Assembly (NCBI RefSeq): GCF_000002595.2
Contig: NC_057010.1
Span: 4,664,190-4,728,189 of the forward strand
Length of the DNA stretch: 64,000 bases
Direction: 5' to 3'
Origin: Chlamydomonas reinhardtii
Lineage: Eukaryota > Chlorophyta > Chlorophyceae > Chlamydomonadales > Chlamydomonadaceae
Position 1 is the stretch's first letter. The number at the start of each line of letters is the position of its first letter. The notes below the pieces were generated by a model. That model was not told where the DNA came from. It was given only the letters and a program-made list of their open reading frames with translations, and searched no databases. Both the position numbers and the translations under genes were made by a program. Positions 23,164 through 34,346 of this stretch are shown here, piece after piece.

Positions 23164-24879
23164 GCTCCAACGACGGCAGTCGCGTAGGGTGAAGTGTCAA
23201 ACGAGTATTGGATGCGGGCCGGGGCTGTGTAGGCTGGAAGAAGCCTTGAAGAGTGCACAAGGTAGCACACGAACACAAGGCTTGTGTTTCGTAGGATTGC
23301 GGTTGGTAGCTCGTTCCCCTTCAACTGCGGTAACTTTGGGACCTTTACTTCGTATGAGTAGCCGTACCCAGTATGTCGCGCGTACGGTGTGGAGGTTGGC
23401 AGCAGGTCTCCGGAGACTGCTTGAAAGGATGCGCTACATTGGACGTTCTTTGGTTTGCCTGGATGGCTGGTTGACGTTTTGTGTGTGTGTGTTGTATCAC
23501 GGCATATGGGTGACAGTTTAGTTGGTGATAGGGGTGGCGGACGGTTTAATGGATACCATGCCGCGGCGGCGGTGCAGGGCATGGCAGCTGTGGGGGCGGC
23601 GCAGGACCTGGCGGCAGCGGCGGCGGCGGCGCAGGACCTGGCGGCGGCAGCGGCCCTGGGCCCAGCAGTGGCGGCGTGCTTGTGCGTAGCGGATGGGGCA
23701 GGTAAAGTTATGTGAAGGAGGGAGCACGGCGACGCCCGAGAAATGGGCCCGGCGCGCAGGCTCAGACCTGCCGACGTCTGGTTTGCTTGCGGTCGTTGCT
23801 GGCGAGCATAGCATCTTGCATAGCATGGCAGGTTGTGTGGTGGAAAGTACTGCTGTTTGGTTCCCATGCATTGCCTGCACTCCCGTTACATCTCACTACA
23901 GCAATTGTCAAGTTCGCGTTGTCTCTTAAACGTGCCAAGTCCGTAGCCAACCAGCTCGGCTGGACACGTGGTGGGCGGTGCCCGTACAAACCAAACCCAA
24001 GGAGGAAGGTGGCGGGGGCAGCTAGAGATGATGCGGGATTATGTGCGACAAGAAAAGGTGGCTCTCCCTCGCAAGGGAAAAGTGGGCTGAGCCCACGCCA
24101 CGTCCTCCGTCTGAGGCCGAAGGTTCCGATACTAGCCTCATCTCCCGGACATAGCCGGGGTCGGTTTGTACAGGCACCGCCCGGCGCCCGCCATATGTGC
24201 CCAGTCACGCCCAGCTATCAAGCACTAGTGCAGCAGGCAGCAGGCCAACCAGACAGCAAGGAAAACCTCTCAACACCCTTGCCGCTGCAGCTGCCCGCTA
24301 CGCCATCCTCGTCAGCACAGGTCGCTAACCAGACAACACCGGCAGGTCTCAATGTGGGCGGAACGCCCGCCAAGATGAGACACGATGAGAGGCACGGCCG
24401 ATGGCGCCGAGTTAAGCCATCACCACGCCCAGTGTTCCGGCCAGTTGTAATAGATCTACTGTTACGATCCCTGTTCGAGACAGGGCTGGGCCCTAACTTA
24501 TGCCTCTTACGAGTCTTCTAGTGAATACGCGGTCACCCAAGTCTCATCCGTTGGACATCTCCAACCCCTTGCCAGTCTCTACAGTGAGTTATGTCCGGGG
24601 TGGGCTAGGTACTGCTACACTCAACCTGCGCGCCGGCGCCGCTTTGAAGGTGGCGCCGCGCTGTCCTCCTCCACGTGGCCTTGCCCGCCCCCTCTGCTCC
24701 GAACATGCGCGCCGCCACTGCCGCTGGGCCCAGGGCCGCCCGTGCCGCCGCCACCACCGGGCCCAACGCCGTGGCCGCTGCTGTTGCCGCCGGTAGGCGC
24801 GGTGCCACCACCCCCGCCACCGCCCTCTCCAGAAAAAATTGACTGCAACGAAAATACAGGTACCCAATATAATGCTTTT
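23164..24879. other. Spacer between the MYND gene and the Fanzor locus
   Basis: No supported gene. The segment includes a short GCGCAGGACCTGGCGGC repeat near 23608-23660 and TGTAA at 24446-24450. A Gly-rich reverse-strand frame near 24600-24848 ends in a basic patch (PPSKRRRRAG) but has no homology I recognise and no clear start or splice context. Confidence 0.5.
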
Positions 24880-24907
24880 TTTACAGGAGGAACCCCTTTT
24901 TTGAGAC

Positions 24908-26961
24908 ATGATTTTGAGACATGAAGCCTGGACCGCCCTCGTTGACTACGTCAACGCCCAGCGTGCGTCGAAAAGGGCCGCAGAGCTGTTGCTGCGGGAG
25001 GTCAAGGGGACGCAGGCCACGTACAAGAAGGCCAGCACGCGGCACATGGAATGGGCCGCGAAGATTCTCGCAGGCCTTGAGGCACGCCGCGATCAGCTGG
25101 GGGCGCAGGTGCAGCAACTGACGCAGGCGCAGCCGTTGACGCGAGAGGACACGCAGCGGCTTGCGTCCTTGCGCCGGGAACTGCATCGCGCACGTCCGTT
25201 CACGCTGACCCCCAGCCCCTCCTTCGCGCCGATCTATGTGCCCCTTGACAACACGTCCATGGCCCGCCTTCCTGGGCTGCTGCCCACCCTGGCAAGGCGC
25301 CATGGCGAGGTCTTCGCCGGTGCAGGCGCGGGCGCCGTGGCACCCTCCTCGTTTGTCCAGGCCGCGTTTGGCGGCGGGGGCATGCAGTCGTCTGCCACGC
25401 TGAACGCCGTCGGCTGGGGCCTGTTCCAGCTCGGGGGTGTGACCTCCCGCAACGCCCCCTTCGCCAACTACATCACCACGGACGGGGTGGCCTGCAGCGT
25501 GGCGCGAGAAGCGCACAACAAGCCGCTGGCCAACTTGAAGCCGGCGACCGCGCCCGCCGATGCGGAGGAGCTGTGCACCCTGGAGGAGATGAAGGCCACG
25601 CAGATCATCGGTGTGGACCCGTGCGGGGGAGGGAATTGGTTCATGGCAGCACGGTCTCCGCTGTACCAGCCAGGGCCCTGGGCTTGGGAGGGTGTCAGGG
25701 AGGGTGTCAGCCCTGCCCAGCGCTCCCTGCTCGAGCTGCACGACAAGCAGCTGGATGAGGAGTTGTTCCCTGGGCAGCTGCCGCCGGAGCCGCGTCGCAG
25801 GCGCAAGGGTGGCGGGCGCAAGGGGGGCGGGCGTAAGGGGGGCCACCGCCGGAAGCAATCGAAGCACTGGCAGCCGCGAGCCAGGACAGCGCGGCGGCGG
25901 CGCCAGAAGCGGGGCCGATTCCATATGAGCATGGGCCACTGGCGGCACATGTCAGGCCTGGAACGACTCCAGCCAAACCGCCCACAGCTTGCGCCAGCCC
26001 TGCAGGCGTACGTCGGCGGCATCCCCACGGCGGCGACCGCGTCGGCGGCCCGGTTTGAAGAGCGCCTGCGCTACCTCTTCGTCAGTAGGGCGGCAGGGCA
26101 GGCGGCAGGGCAGGAGGCGGGGCAGGCGGCGGGGCAGGCGGCGGGGCAGGCGGCGGGGCAGGCGGCGGGGCAGGCGGCGGGGCAGGCAGAGGCGGGGCCC
26201 CGGGGCGCGGTGCACGTGCTGTGGCACTACCACTTCTCCGCCTTCCGCCGAAAGCGCTGGGCTGCGTTCATCCAGCGCGACCGCGCGCTCCACCGCGTCG
26301 CCAAGCAGCTCACGGGCGGCAGGCCCAAGGAGGAGGTGGTGGTGGGGTGGGGTTCGTGGGCCTTCCAGGGAGGGAAGGGCGGCTCCCCCATCTCCGTCAG
26401 GGGCGGGCGCGCGCCAACGGGGCGGCTCATCAAGCTGCTCCGTGAGCGCTACGCCAAGCATGTGTTCATCATCGATGAATACAAGACCTCCAAGGTGGGT
26501 GGGTTGAGTGGGATTGCAATTGCTGGTGGGTGGGTGGGCCGCTGGGTTTATGCCTGGCTTTAGCGGAAGCCCTTGTGTGGCCCCCCTCCCTCCCACCCTC
26601 CCGACCATGCAGACCTGCTACAACTGCGGGTGTCAGGAGATGGCCATCAAGCGGCTTGGGGGGCTGAAGGAGGGGCAGCGGCCCTGGTCGGTCAAAGTCT
26701 GCAACGACTGCTTGACGACCTGGGTGAGGACCGTGCATGTGCGGGGACGGCTGGGCACTGGGGACGGATTGATTGACAGGTTGACGGCTGAGACAGCTCA
26801 TGTGCGCTCTCTTCTTCCTCCCCGTTCCCCATCCCCAGAACCGCGACGTCTCCGCCGCCAACGTGATTCGTGTGCTCCTCCTGCTGAAGCTGATGGGCTT
26901 CGAGCGGCCGATCAAGCTGCAGCGGCCGCCATGGCCGCCGGCGGCGGCGGGGCCGGGCTGA
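24908..26961 (+). CDS. Fanzor (eukaryotic TnpB-like, RNA-guided OMEGA endonuclease)
   Basis: Fanzor proteins are eukaryotic relatives of TnpB/Cas12 that cut DNA guided by a structured RNA from the element's own 3' end. Exons 24908-26494, 26613-26723 and 26839-26961 join in phase 0 to about 606 residues. The RuvC-like nuclease looks complete. RuvC-I Asp is D237 in IIGVDPCGG, RuvC-II Glu is E524 in FIIDEYKTSK, and RuvC-III Asp is D569 in NRDVSAANVI. A CxxC...CxxC zinc ribbon (C531, C534, C559, C562) lies between the last two. GWGSWAF and RGGRAPTGRLIKLLRERY match the region before RuvC-II in Fanzor/TnpB. Residues 270-330 are Lys/Arg-rich, and an AAGQ repeat occupies about 26088-26190. The ATG at 24908 lies within the flanking duplication, so the natural N-terminus may be missing or altered. 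The nuclease half is certain; activity is unknown. Confidence 0.88.
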
Positions 26962-26966
26962 GAGCC

Positions 26967-27215
26967 TGAACGGCGCTAGCAGGGCGTGGGGCTGAGGGTG
27001 CACGTGTCGATTGGCGGCGAGTGACGTGACTAGTTTGTTAGCTGCGGGTTAGCACGGACTGTGCACCCCACCCAACCGGCCACGTCCGGATTTGCGGGGA
27101 TGCCAAAGGCCCCCAACATAGAGGCGTGTGCTTAGTAGGCGCCCGCGTCAAGGTGGCTGGGTTGATAACGACCCGGGATCAGCCCTTTTCCTGCCATAAG
27201 GCAGCCACCTCCTTG
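26967..27215 (+). repeat. Duplicated 3' block, copy 1 (candidate guide-RNA region)
   Basis: Starts 5 bp after the Fanzor stop and ends at CCACCTCCTTG. It is nearly identical to 27330-27599 apart from about one substitution and three small indels. Fanzor/TnpB guide RNAs are typically transcribed from the 3' end of the gene into the element's right end, so this block is the natural place to look for the scaffold; that role is inferred. Confidence 0.75.
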
Positions 27216-27227
27216 TTGAGACATGAT

Positions 27228-27329
27228 GCGCCCCCCCAGCGCAGCGTTCCAGAGGGGGGGCGAAGCCCCCCAGGAACACCCCTGTCCGTCTCTACGTATT
27301 AGTATTTGTTATTGCCTATTGCATGTAAA
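27228..27329 (+). other. Unique segment between the 3' blocks, with GC hairpin and TGTAA
   Basis: Contains a strong inverted repeat (GGGGGGCGAAGCCCCCC, near 27255-27272) and TGTAA at 27324-27328, directly before copy 2 of the 3' block. Under the nested model it is the 5' part of the outer element. Confidence 0.6.
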
Positions 27330-27599
27330 TGAACGGCGCTAGCAGGGCGTGGGGCTGAGGGTGCACGTGTCGATTGGCGGCGAGTGACGTGACTACTTTG
27401 TTAGCTGCGGGTTAGCACGGACTGTGCACCCCACCCAACCGGCCACGTCCGGATTTGCGGGGATGCCAAAGGCCCCCAACATAGAGGCGTGTGCAATTTG
27501 CGTGTGCTTAGTAGGCGCCCGCGTCAAGGTGGCTGGGTTGATAACGACCCGGGAGGGGAGGGCTCAGCCCTTTTCCTGCCTAAGGCAGCCACCTCCTTG
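27330..27599 (+). repeat. Duplicated 3' block, copy 2
   Basis: Second copy of the block that follows the Fanzor stop. It carries an extra 13 bp (AATTTGCGTGTGC) and about 10 extra bp after CCCGGGA, and ends at the same terminal CCACCTCCTTG. It is followed by the outer duplication TTTACAGGAGGAA. Confidence 0.75.
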
Positions 27600-27866
27600 T
27601 TTACAGGAGGAAGGCAGATAGAGATGAAGGGAAATGTAGAGTAATATGCGAAAGTTAGTGGTGGAGCCGGAACGTCAATGGGGTACAAGGGAGATACGGT
27701 ATCGATGGGTATTGAGGTTGGTGGGCAGCTGGAAAAGACAGATGAGCCAGTGCAGACTGTGCAGGAAGAGAAGGACTCTGGTGTCCATTCCAAAGAAGAG
27801 TGGGGAGGGGTTCACGAACGTCAAATCAGCATGGTCATGTGTGTGTGTGTGGGGGGGGGGGGGGGG

Positions 27867-28503
27867 GGGTAGGCTCACACGGGTATGACGCCGGTCTGGG
27901 GAGGGGCAAAAACGTGTCCACACGTGTTTCTCCGCATTCGCGCAGATTTAGCCTCCCTCCTTCCGGAATTAACTTATATGATATGTAATGATGCTAAAGT
28001 TTGGCTCCCGTCGCATTTTGCGCGGGTGGCTGTCACCACATTTCGCGAGGCATGCTTTCGCCAGAGTCGCACTGTAAAGCCCCGGACCCTTAAAGTAGTC
28101 TTATGAAGTATAGTTTAGCCGACGGCAATCTAAATTGACGTCAAAGCAGGTGATCTGGGCGAGCTCGTAGAACATGTTGACCGCGACATCACCGATTAGG
28201 CCGCAAACAAGATGTTTAAGGTCTCAGTAGTACCAAGCAAATATTGATTGAACGCCGGTAGCTATTTCAGTGGTCGACCTGACCACCGTGTCCGACCGTG
28301 CCAAGCAGGCCGGAACGCACCCCCCGGACGGCAGCTGCAACACCAACATGCTAGCGATGTGGATCAGACAGAAGCACGTCAGCCGTGGGTAGCCAGACCT
28401 GCTGCCAAAAGTTGGGGTCTGATCCGCATCGCCAACCCTGTCAAAAACGACGTGCCGTTTGACCCCATTTCCAGACCGGCGTCATACCCGTGTGGGGTAG
28501 GCT
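27867..28503. mobile_element. Mutator-like miniature DNA transposon (MITE)
   Basis: Perfect 24-bp terminal inverted repeats (CACACGGGTATGACGCCGG...) at 27876-27899 and 28471-28494 bound a 619-bp element. It is flanked by a perfect 9-bp direct repeat GGGTAGGCT at 27867-27875 and 28495-28503. A 9-bp target duplication is characteristic of Mutator-like elements. No transposase frame is present, so it is non-autonomous. Perfect termini and target repeat suggest a young insertion. Confidence 0.8.
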
Positions 28504-29813
28504 TGCGTCGCTCCGTGAGGGGGCTCCCACGCGTGGGGTCTGGCATTTTGTCGTGCCATGCCGTGTCGTGCAGGCATGACTGTGTAATGGCTGCGTTGCG
28601 CTGGCCCACCCATTCTGTGTGTGTGTGTGTGTTACAGGATTGGAAGTGTGCATTCCTAATACCTGCAACGAGACTAACGGCACTAACCGAGCCGCAAGGG
28701 CCCCTCGTCTCCTGGAACTGGATTCTGCTGGACCACTTTGGTGGCTACGGTATATCGGATATATATACGGTACCACGACAGGGGCGCCGCATGCAACACG
28801 CGTCACCACCAGTCGTGTGCCCGCACTGCCTCGGTACCAACCGCGTCCCCCGCAACTCGCAAATCTACCCGCGCACACTTGCCAGCCGTTGGAACAGGAT
28901 TCGAGCCTCCCACATCCCAGCTATCCAGCCTGGACACACCGCATGTCCCGGCCCGCGGCTACCCTGAGCACCCCACCCGCCTATGAAGCCCACACTGCCG
29001 TAGCCGCTGCAACGCGGCTGGCTTGTCGGCAACAGCCCGCTGCCATCAGGCCTACCCGCGTGCGCTACCCCGCAGCCCAGCAACGCCGGACAGATCTGCA
29101 CCATCGCGTGCGAACCGTCCGGATCCCTAGGGGGCACCACCCCTGGGTTATCGTACAGTCATTGACTCATTGTGTACCGATCAATGTACAGCACGGCAGT
29201 GGCCGCCGCGCACACGGCAATGCCGCAGCCGCCCGGGTGTGGTCAGTCGGTATGTCACACAGTGCCGCCTGTCCAAGTCCTTGGTCCCGAGCGTGCCTAG
29301 TTCAATGTGGTCCATCCATACACGCACGGTCAGCCAACGGCGCCGAATGCGTCCTGCCATTGCTCAGTCTCGTCAGTCGACTGTACGGGAGCCGCACAGC
29401 ACCACCAAGCGCCACAGCCTCGCCAGCAGCAGCAATCGGCCTCACTCATGCCGCCACCGTCGCACCGGGCGGGGGAAAGCACTTGAGCAAGGAGTCGCGG
29501 TCGAACCTGCGTGCATCGGCGAGATCCAGATCCAGATTCACGTCCGTCAACGTATGCGTGTGGGTATGTGTGAGCAGGACGGGCCGTGGATACGGGGTTA
29601 GCGCGTGCGTGCAGGCCGGGCACGAGTGTCGGGCCCGGCATTAAGCGCAGCATCTAAGGCGGCCGCCCCCCCCCCCCGCCCCCGGGTGAGCGCAACACCT
29701 GTCCGCTTGCCCAGTTTTCCGGAGCGCACTAACAAACCAACGGTACGGTATGTGGCGTGCCCATATATCCCTACCACGCCAAAACAAACCCAGAGCACAA
29801 CCCCCGGCCCCGC
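28504..29813. other. Spacer 3' of DCP2
   Basis: Probably includes the DCP2 3' UTR at its right end. A 341-codon forward frame (28619-29644) exists but is compositionally unconvincing, with no recognisable motif. A reverse-strand TGTAA (TTACA at 28632-28636) is the nearest clear poly(A) motif I found and is far away. Confidence 0.45.
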
Positions 29814-32800
29814 TTACCGGAAGCGCGACATGCTCGGCGTCCACGCCGCTGACGGCCCCGCCTCCGCCAACCCCAAGCCCTGTACCGCCTGCTGCTGTTG
29901 TTGCTGTTGCTGTTGCTGGTGCACCTGCAACTGCCCTAGCTTCTGTGAGACGTGCTGCAGCAGCTTCACCTGTGACTGCTTGTCGGCCTCCGTCGCCGCC
30001 TGCTGCTGCCTCCCGTTCGCAGCGCCGGCCCCAGGCTGGTTGGCGTGCGCCAGGCGGCCGCCCTTGCCGCCGTCTTTCGCGCCGCCGCCGCCGCTCCGCC
30101 CGCCCTGCTGCGCTGAGGTGGCGGCAGACGAGGCTGCTGCTGCGCCGCCGCCGCCGCCGGCCGCTGCTGACGCCGCAGGTGGCGTAGCGGGCAGCAGCCC
30201 TGGCGGCTGCGAGGGCCCGGTCAGTGTTGCCAGGTGCGCCTGCAGCTCGGCACGCGACATGTGCATAGAGGAGGCGGCGCTGCTAGTCGCGCTCCAATGG
30301 CCCAGGCCGCCGCCACCGCCACCGCCAGCATTGCCGTTGCCGGCGCCTGCGCCGCCGCCGCCGCCCTGGCGGCTGGCCATCTGGGCCTTGCGCTTGCTGA
30401 TCCACCTGTGCCGGGGCGTTCGGGGTTGCGGGCGTGTGCGTGCAGGCAAGCATTGGTCGGACTGTGCCTGCTTTGTGAGCATGGTGGTGGGGCGCTTGAA
30501 GGTGCGAGGCGGCAAAGGATACAGTATTGATTATCTAGAGGCGGCCGTGGACCAAGGACACAGCGCGCTAAAACAAATAACCCACCTGCGCAGGCGGCCC
30601 ACGAAGGGGTGGATCATGAAGAAGCGGTGCCGCACGCCGTCCGCGGACATGTACACCTGTGGCGGGCCGGAGCATGCCGGAGCATGCATGGGGTGCGGTA
30701 GGAATGTGGGATGCAAGCCAACGTGGCATTCAGTTCAGGCCCCTTTGCTGCACAGCATGCATGGCGTTGCTAGGATCAGGGAGGGGAGGGGAGGTGGTAA
30801 AACATGGCGCCGTGGGGGTGAGGGAACCACTTCCCTCCCTGCTCACCCCCTGCTCTCCCACCCCCCCCCCACCCACCCCCGCCCCGCCCCGCCCCCGCAC
30901 CCCCGCCCCACAGGCCTCCCACCTGGCTGGCCTCGTCTGCGGTGGCGGGCAAGGCGTCCACGCGGTGCCAGGCGTAGGCGCCGATCTCCTGCAGGACGGC
31001 GGCAGAGGAGGAGGAGGACGAGGAGGGGACACACCAGAGGAAGGCGTCAGCCAGAGTCGGGCGCCAGAGCCAGGCGCTAGAGGACGCTGGGGCCGGGGGC
31101 GGGCAAGTGGCGGCAGGCGTGTTGCGGCGTCAGCCCGCCCCTCAGCGCTCCTGGAGCCCGCACACCGGATTCATCTTTTGTCCCGCACCTGCTCCGACCC
31201 GCCCGCATGCGCACAGAGCCACAACCCGCTGAACACCACTGCACACATGCCGCGCGTGCCGCACCCACCCATTTGGAGTGCGGCTCGAACTCCTGTGTTG
31301 TGGGGTCCAGCCCCGTCACAATGTACAGCTTGTGCCGCTTGCCGTCCGCCGTCACCTGGGTGGGGGGGAGCAGCCATTCATGGGGAACGGAGTGATGTTT
31401 TCGCAACCCCATGAGATTTACTGGGAACAGGCAATCCAGAAGACTCATACGTGAAGGGAGCCGGCGAGAGGAGGTGGGTTTTGAGGGGTGATGGAACGGC
31501 GGCGAGGGATGCTGCGGGCGTCGGCGTCAAGGTGTCGCCACAGCCGCATGCTTGAAATCGCAGGGGCCTCAGCAAGCAACGCTGGTGCCGTTGGCCGCCT
31601 AGCCTCTTGCCTCTCAAGGCCCAAGGCTGCAGCCGCCGATGCCTCCAGTCATTCACGCCATCCACCGCACCTCGATGTAGTCCGGCTCACGCAGCTGGGA
31701 GCGGATGTCGTAGCCAGTCTCCTCCAGCACCTGTGAGCGCGAGCGCAAGCGCGGGCAGGTTGGCACATGTTGGCACATGTATTAGAGGGTTGTGGGCGCG
31801 GCCAAACGCAAGCGTAAGCGCACTGCATCACGTGTGGGCGCGGCATCGGCCCGGGAGAACCCGGCCCCAACATGCCATACCACGTGCCCCACACCACTCC
31901 ACCCCGCGCCGCCCCCACCCCTCCCTGCCCCCACCCCTCCCTACCCCGCCCCGCCCCGCGCCGCCCCACCTCGCGTATGGCGCATGTGGCCTCGGTCTCG
32001 CCCTCGTTGACCTTGCCGCGCGGGAAGCCCCAGCCCATGCTGCTCTTGTTGCCGCGCACCAGCAGCACCTGCGGAGTGCGGGACCGCGCCCGGGTGGGCG
32101 GGCGGGTTGCATCCATGGTCATGTAAGAAGTGAAGGCGTAGCCAGGAACAGTGTAATGTGCGTGGGTGGCGGATGAGGGCGGCGGAGGAGGGGTCGCGCC
32201 ATCGGGTGGCGCGGCGGCGCGGGTGGACGGCTGCGAGTGCCCATCCGCCCAGCGCCGGTCACAACAGCTGCCGCACCCGCGCACACATACGATACGGTGC
32301 CCAAATTCTCAACACGCACACACGCAGGCTCATTGAAGGCGCGTCAGTCCGCGTTTTCCCTTTCTCGTGTTTTCCCTTTCTCGTGTTTCCTGACACCACA
32401 CACGCTCATCGAAGGCAATCACACTCGCGGCTGCAGCCTGACTCCACCCTGGCCCCGCCCACCTGCTCCATGGCTGCATCCAACAGGATGGCGCCGTACA
32501 CGGGGATGCCCTACACGTGGCACGTGGTACCGACACGTGTGTGTGTGTATGTGTGTGTGTGAGTGAGCGGCACGTGTCGGGACAGCTTGGATGGGATGGG
32601 TATGTGCGTGACAAGGTACACATAGCAGGAGAGGAAACACGCGGAAAACATGCGATGCCGGTCCTCTGCAGAGCCGATTGCCACACCAGGCACGGCACGG
32701 CACGGAAGCGAAGGGGGTCGCTGTGCGCCGCGCACCTGCTTGTACTTGCGGTAGTCTTCGAGGTAGGCTTGCAGGTTGACCTGTACGGCACGGCACGGCA

Positions 32801-33753
32801 CAGCACGGCGGAGTCGCCGCGGCCAGCACATGCGAGGTCACGTGCGCGTACGGCAGGCGCATATGGGGGGTGGCAGTGCAACACCCGCGCACGTACGGCA
32901 ACCACGCTCCGAACTCGGAGGCACAGCCCTGGCCCACGGGCCGGCGCTCACAGCCCCTTCCCTCCCCCTGCGGGCCACGTGCCTTCACGCCCGCGCACGT
33001 GCCAGTCTCGTCGCCCTCCTGCCCACTCCTCCGCCGTGTGCTTGCATTTACTGCTCCGCCCTGTGCCCCTCCAGCCCCACCCTTTCTATGACGGCACTCG
33101 AGCCCGCCTGGCTCACCCTAGCCTAACCTGGCGGTACTCACCCGCAGCGGCTTGAGAATCTCCACCTTGCGAAACAGCGGCTCCGCAAAAGTGGCATACG
33201 AGGAGTAGTGCCTTAGCTCCGTGCCGCGGCTCTTCGCCATGGGCCGCACTTTGTCCTGGGGGAAGGGGTGGGGGCGAGGTGGCGGCACGGCGGGCAGTCG
33301 GATCTTCCGCGGTCAACGGTGAGGGGGGGGGCAGCGAGCGGTGTTCGCGATGGGGCAGGCGCAGCCGGTGGCAGACCAAGGTTCGCCAACATGGGGTGTC
33401 AAATCCCAGGTGCGAGGGGTTGTCAAAAGCTTGCGGCCTGTCCGGGCCCAGAAGACAGGGCGCAGGCCTTGACGTTCGTGACACTCCACCCCTTCCCCAC
33501 GCGCTACCCCCCACCCATGAGCCATGAACCTGTTGCAGCCTGCTCCGCTGCAGCGCCCCTCCCCCTGAGTCAAACAGCCGTGTGCTGCTCCCACCTCGTA
33601 GTACCACCAGGCCTGCTCCACCAGGAAGAATAGTTTGTCCTTGCCGAGGGCATCCTTGGGGGCCGTGAGAATGAACTTGCAGCACAGGTCCTCCAGAACC
33701 TCCACCGACGGTTCATCTGCCGAGTAGTTGCTGCCTGTGCTCTCGGAGGCCAT
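29814..33753 (-). CDS. DCP2: mRNA-decapping enzyme DCP2 (Nudix hydrolase)
   Basis: Removes the 5' m7GDP cap from mRNA, committing it to 5'-3' decay, in cytoplasm and P-bodies with DCP1. Ten exons in transcript order: 33753-33595, 33255-33142, 32780-32736, 32510-32463, 32068-31970, 31730-31671, 31355-31269, 30988-30923, 30656-30586, 30405-29814, in frame to 446 residues. Box A is seen at the start (LEDLCCKFILTAPKDALGKD, then LFFLVEQAWWYYE). The Nudix motif at about residues 140-162 fits GX5EX7REUXEEXGU exactly (GKVNEGETEATCAIREVLEE, then TGY). Box B follows (HPFVGRLRRWISKRK). The last exon adds a Gly/Ala/Gln-rich tail, shorter than in many animals. The ATG at 33753 is the first in frame and leaves a normal N-terminus. 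It is divergent from the putative export-adaptor gene, 593 bp away. Confidence 0.95.
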
Positions 33754-34346
33754 GGCTGCTGCACCTATGCTTGAGTCACACCTGCTGCTAAGAGCTGTGG
33801 AAAGAATTTGTGTTTCACAGTCACAGAGCTAGCTCGCGCTAAGTTCAACCATCTTGGCATGTAAACACAGACTCAACTACAGTACTGAAGGTCACGAGAA
33901 CATGCGAGTTTGGCGGAGAGAACTTCCGTCATGCAGGGATTCATTTGGCGGGATTCGCGCTCCTCTTTCTGCATAGGCAAGCGTCCTCCCACCGCGTCTG
34001 AGTAAGCTATTAAACTGGCACACCAAGCCCTACCGATTTCAACGAGCGAAGCCCAAAGGCGAAAGCATCTCACTCGGACTCGCCAAGCTTGTAACGCGCC
34101 GAGCACGGAGAGACCCACGACCTAGGCAAGCTACCCTGAATTTGTGTGGCTCGCTCGATCCTGACTACACACGCAAATTTGCCAGGCAGTTAGAGTGTGG
34201 GTCCCGGCAAATTTTGACCGTCTGAGTGAACCCTTCGACCGCTGGTGGCTCTTATAACTCAGGCACCCCAGATCTGCAACAAGCAGCGGAGAGCTCGCTC
34301 ATCGCACCTCCAGGACTCTCAGTCTCAGGCGGTATCTGGCGCGAGC
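33754..34346. promoter_or_regulatory. Divergent promoter region between DCP2 and the UAP56-binding-motif gene
   Basis: The 593 bp between two start codons on opposite strands must hold both 5' UTRs and both promoters. It is less GC-rich than the flanks. I see no clear TATA box on either side. Confidence 0.6.

Larger units (their letters stand above)
24880..27612 (+). mobile_element. Fanzor-bearing insertion with nested target duplications
   Basis: Two pairs of short direct repeats bracket the locus. The outer pair, TTTACAGGAGGAA, is at 24880-24892 and 27600-27612. The inner pair, TTGAGACATGAT, is at 24901-24912 and 27216-27227, with a further partial copy at 24914-24924. Each right-hand copy directly follows the same terminal sequence (GCAGCCACCTCCTTG), the end of a roughly 250-bp block present twice (26967-27215 and 27330-27599). 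The simplest reading is two insertions of related elements sharing a 3' end, the Fanzor copy having landed inside the other. No terminal inverted repeats were seen. A fixed 3' end with different 5' ends resembles target-primed retroposition, but the Fanzor retains introns, so the mechanism is open. Confidence 0.7.

Noticed and set aside
23712-24521. Forward 269-codon frame upstream of the Fanzor as an extra Fanzor exon
   Set aside because: No resemblance to Fanzor N-terminal domains, no donor joining it in phase, and it lies outside the target duplications.
25468-26608. Reverse frames with RLPRRLPRR repeats
   Set aside because: Complement of the AAGQ-coding repeat in the Fanzor exon.
24880-27612. 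Classical cut-and-paste transposon with terminal inverted repeats carrying the Fanzor
   Set aside because: The proposed left and right ends show no inverted complementarity, so that model was dropped for the nested-insertion reading.
28619-29644. 341-codon forward frame as a gene
   Set aside because: Begins in a GT microsatellite, contains no recognisable motif and has no supporting splice or start context.
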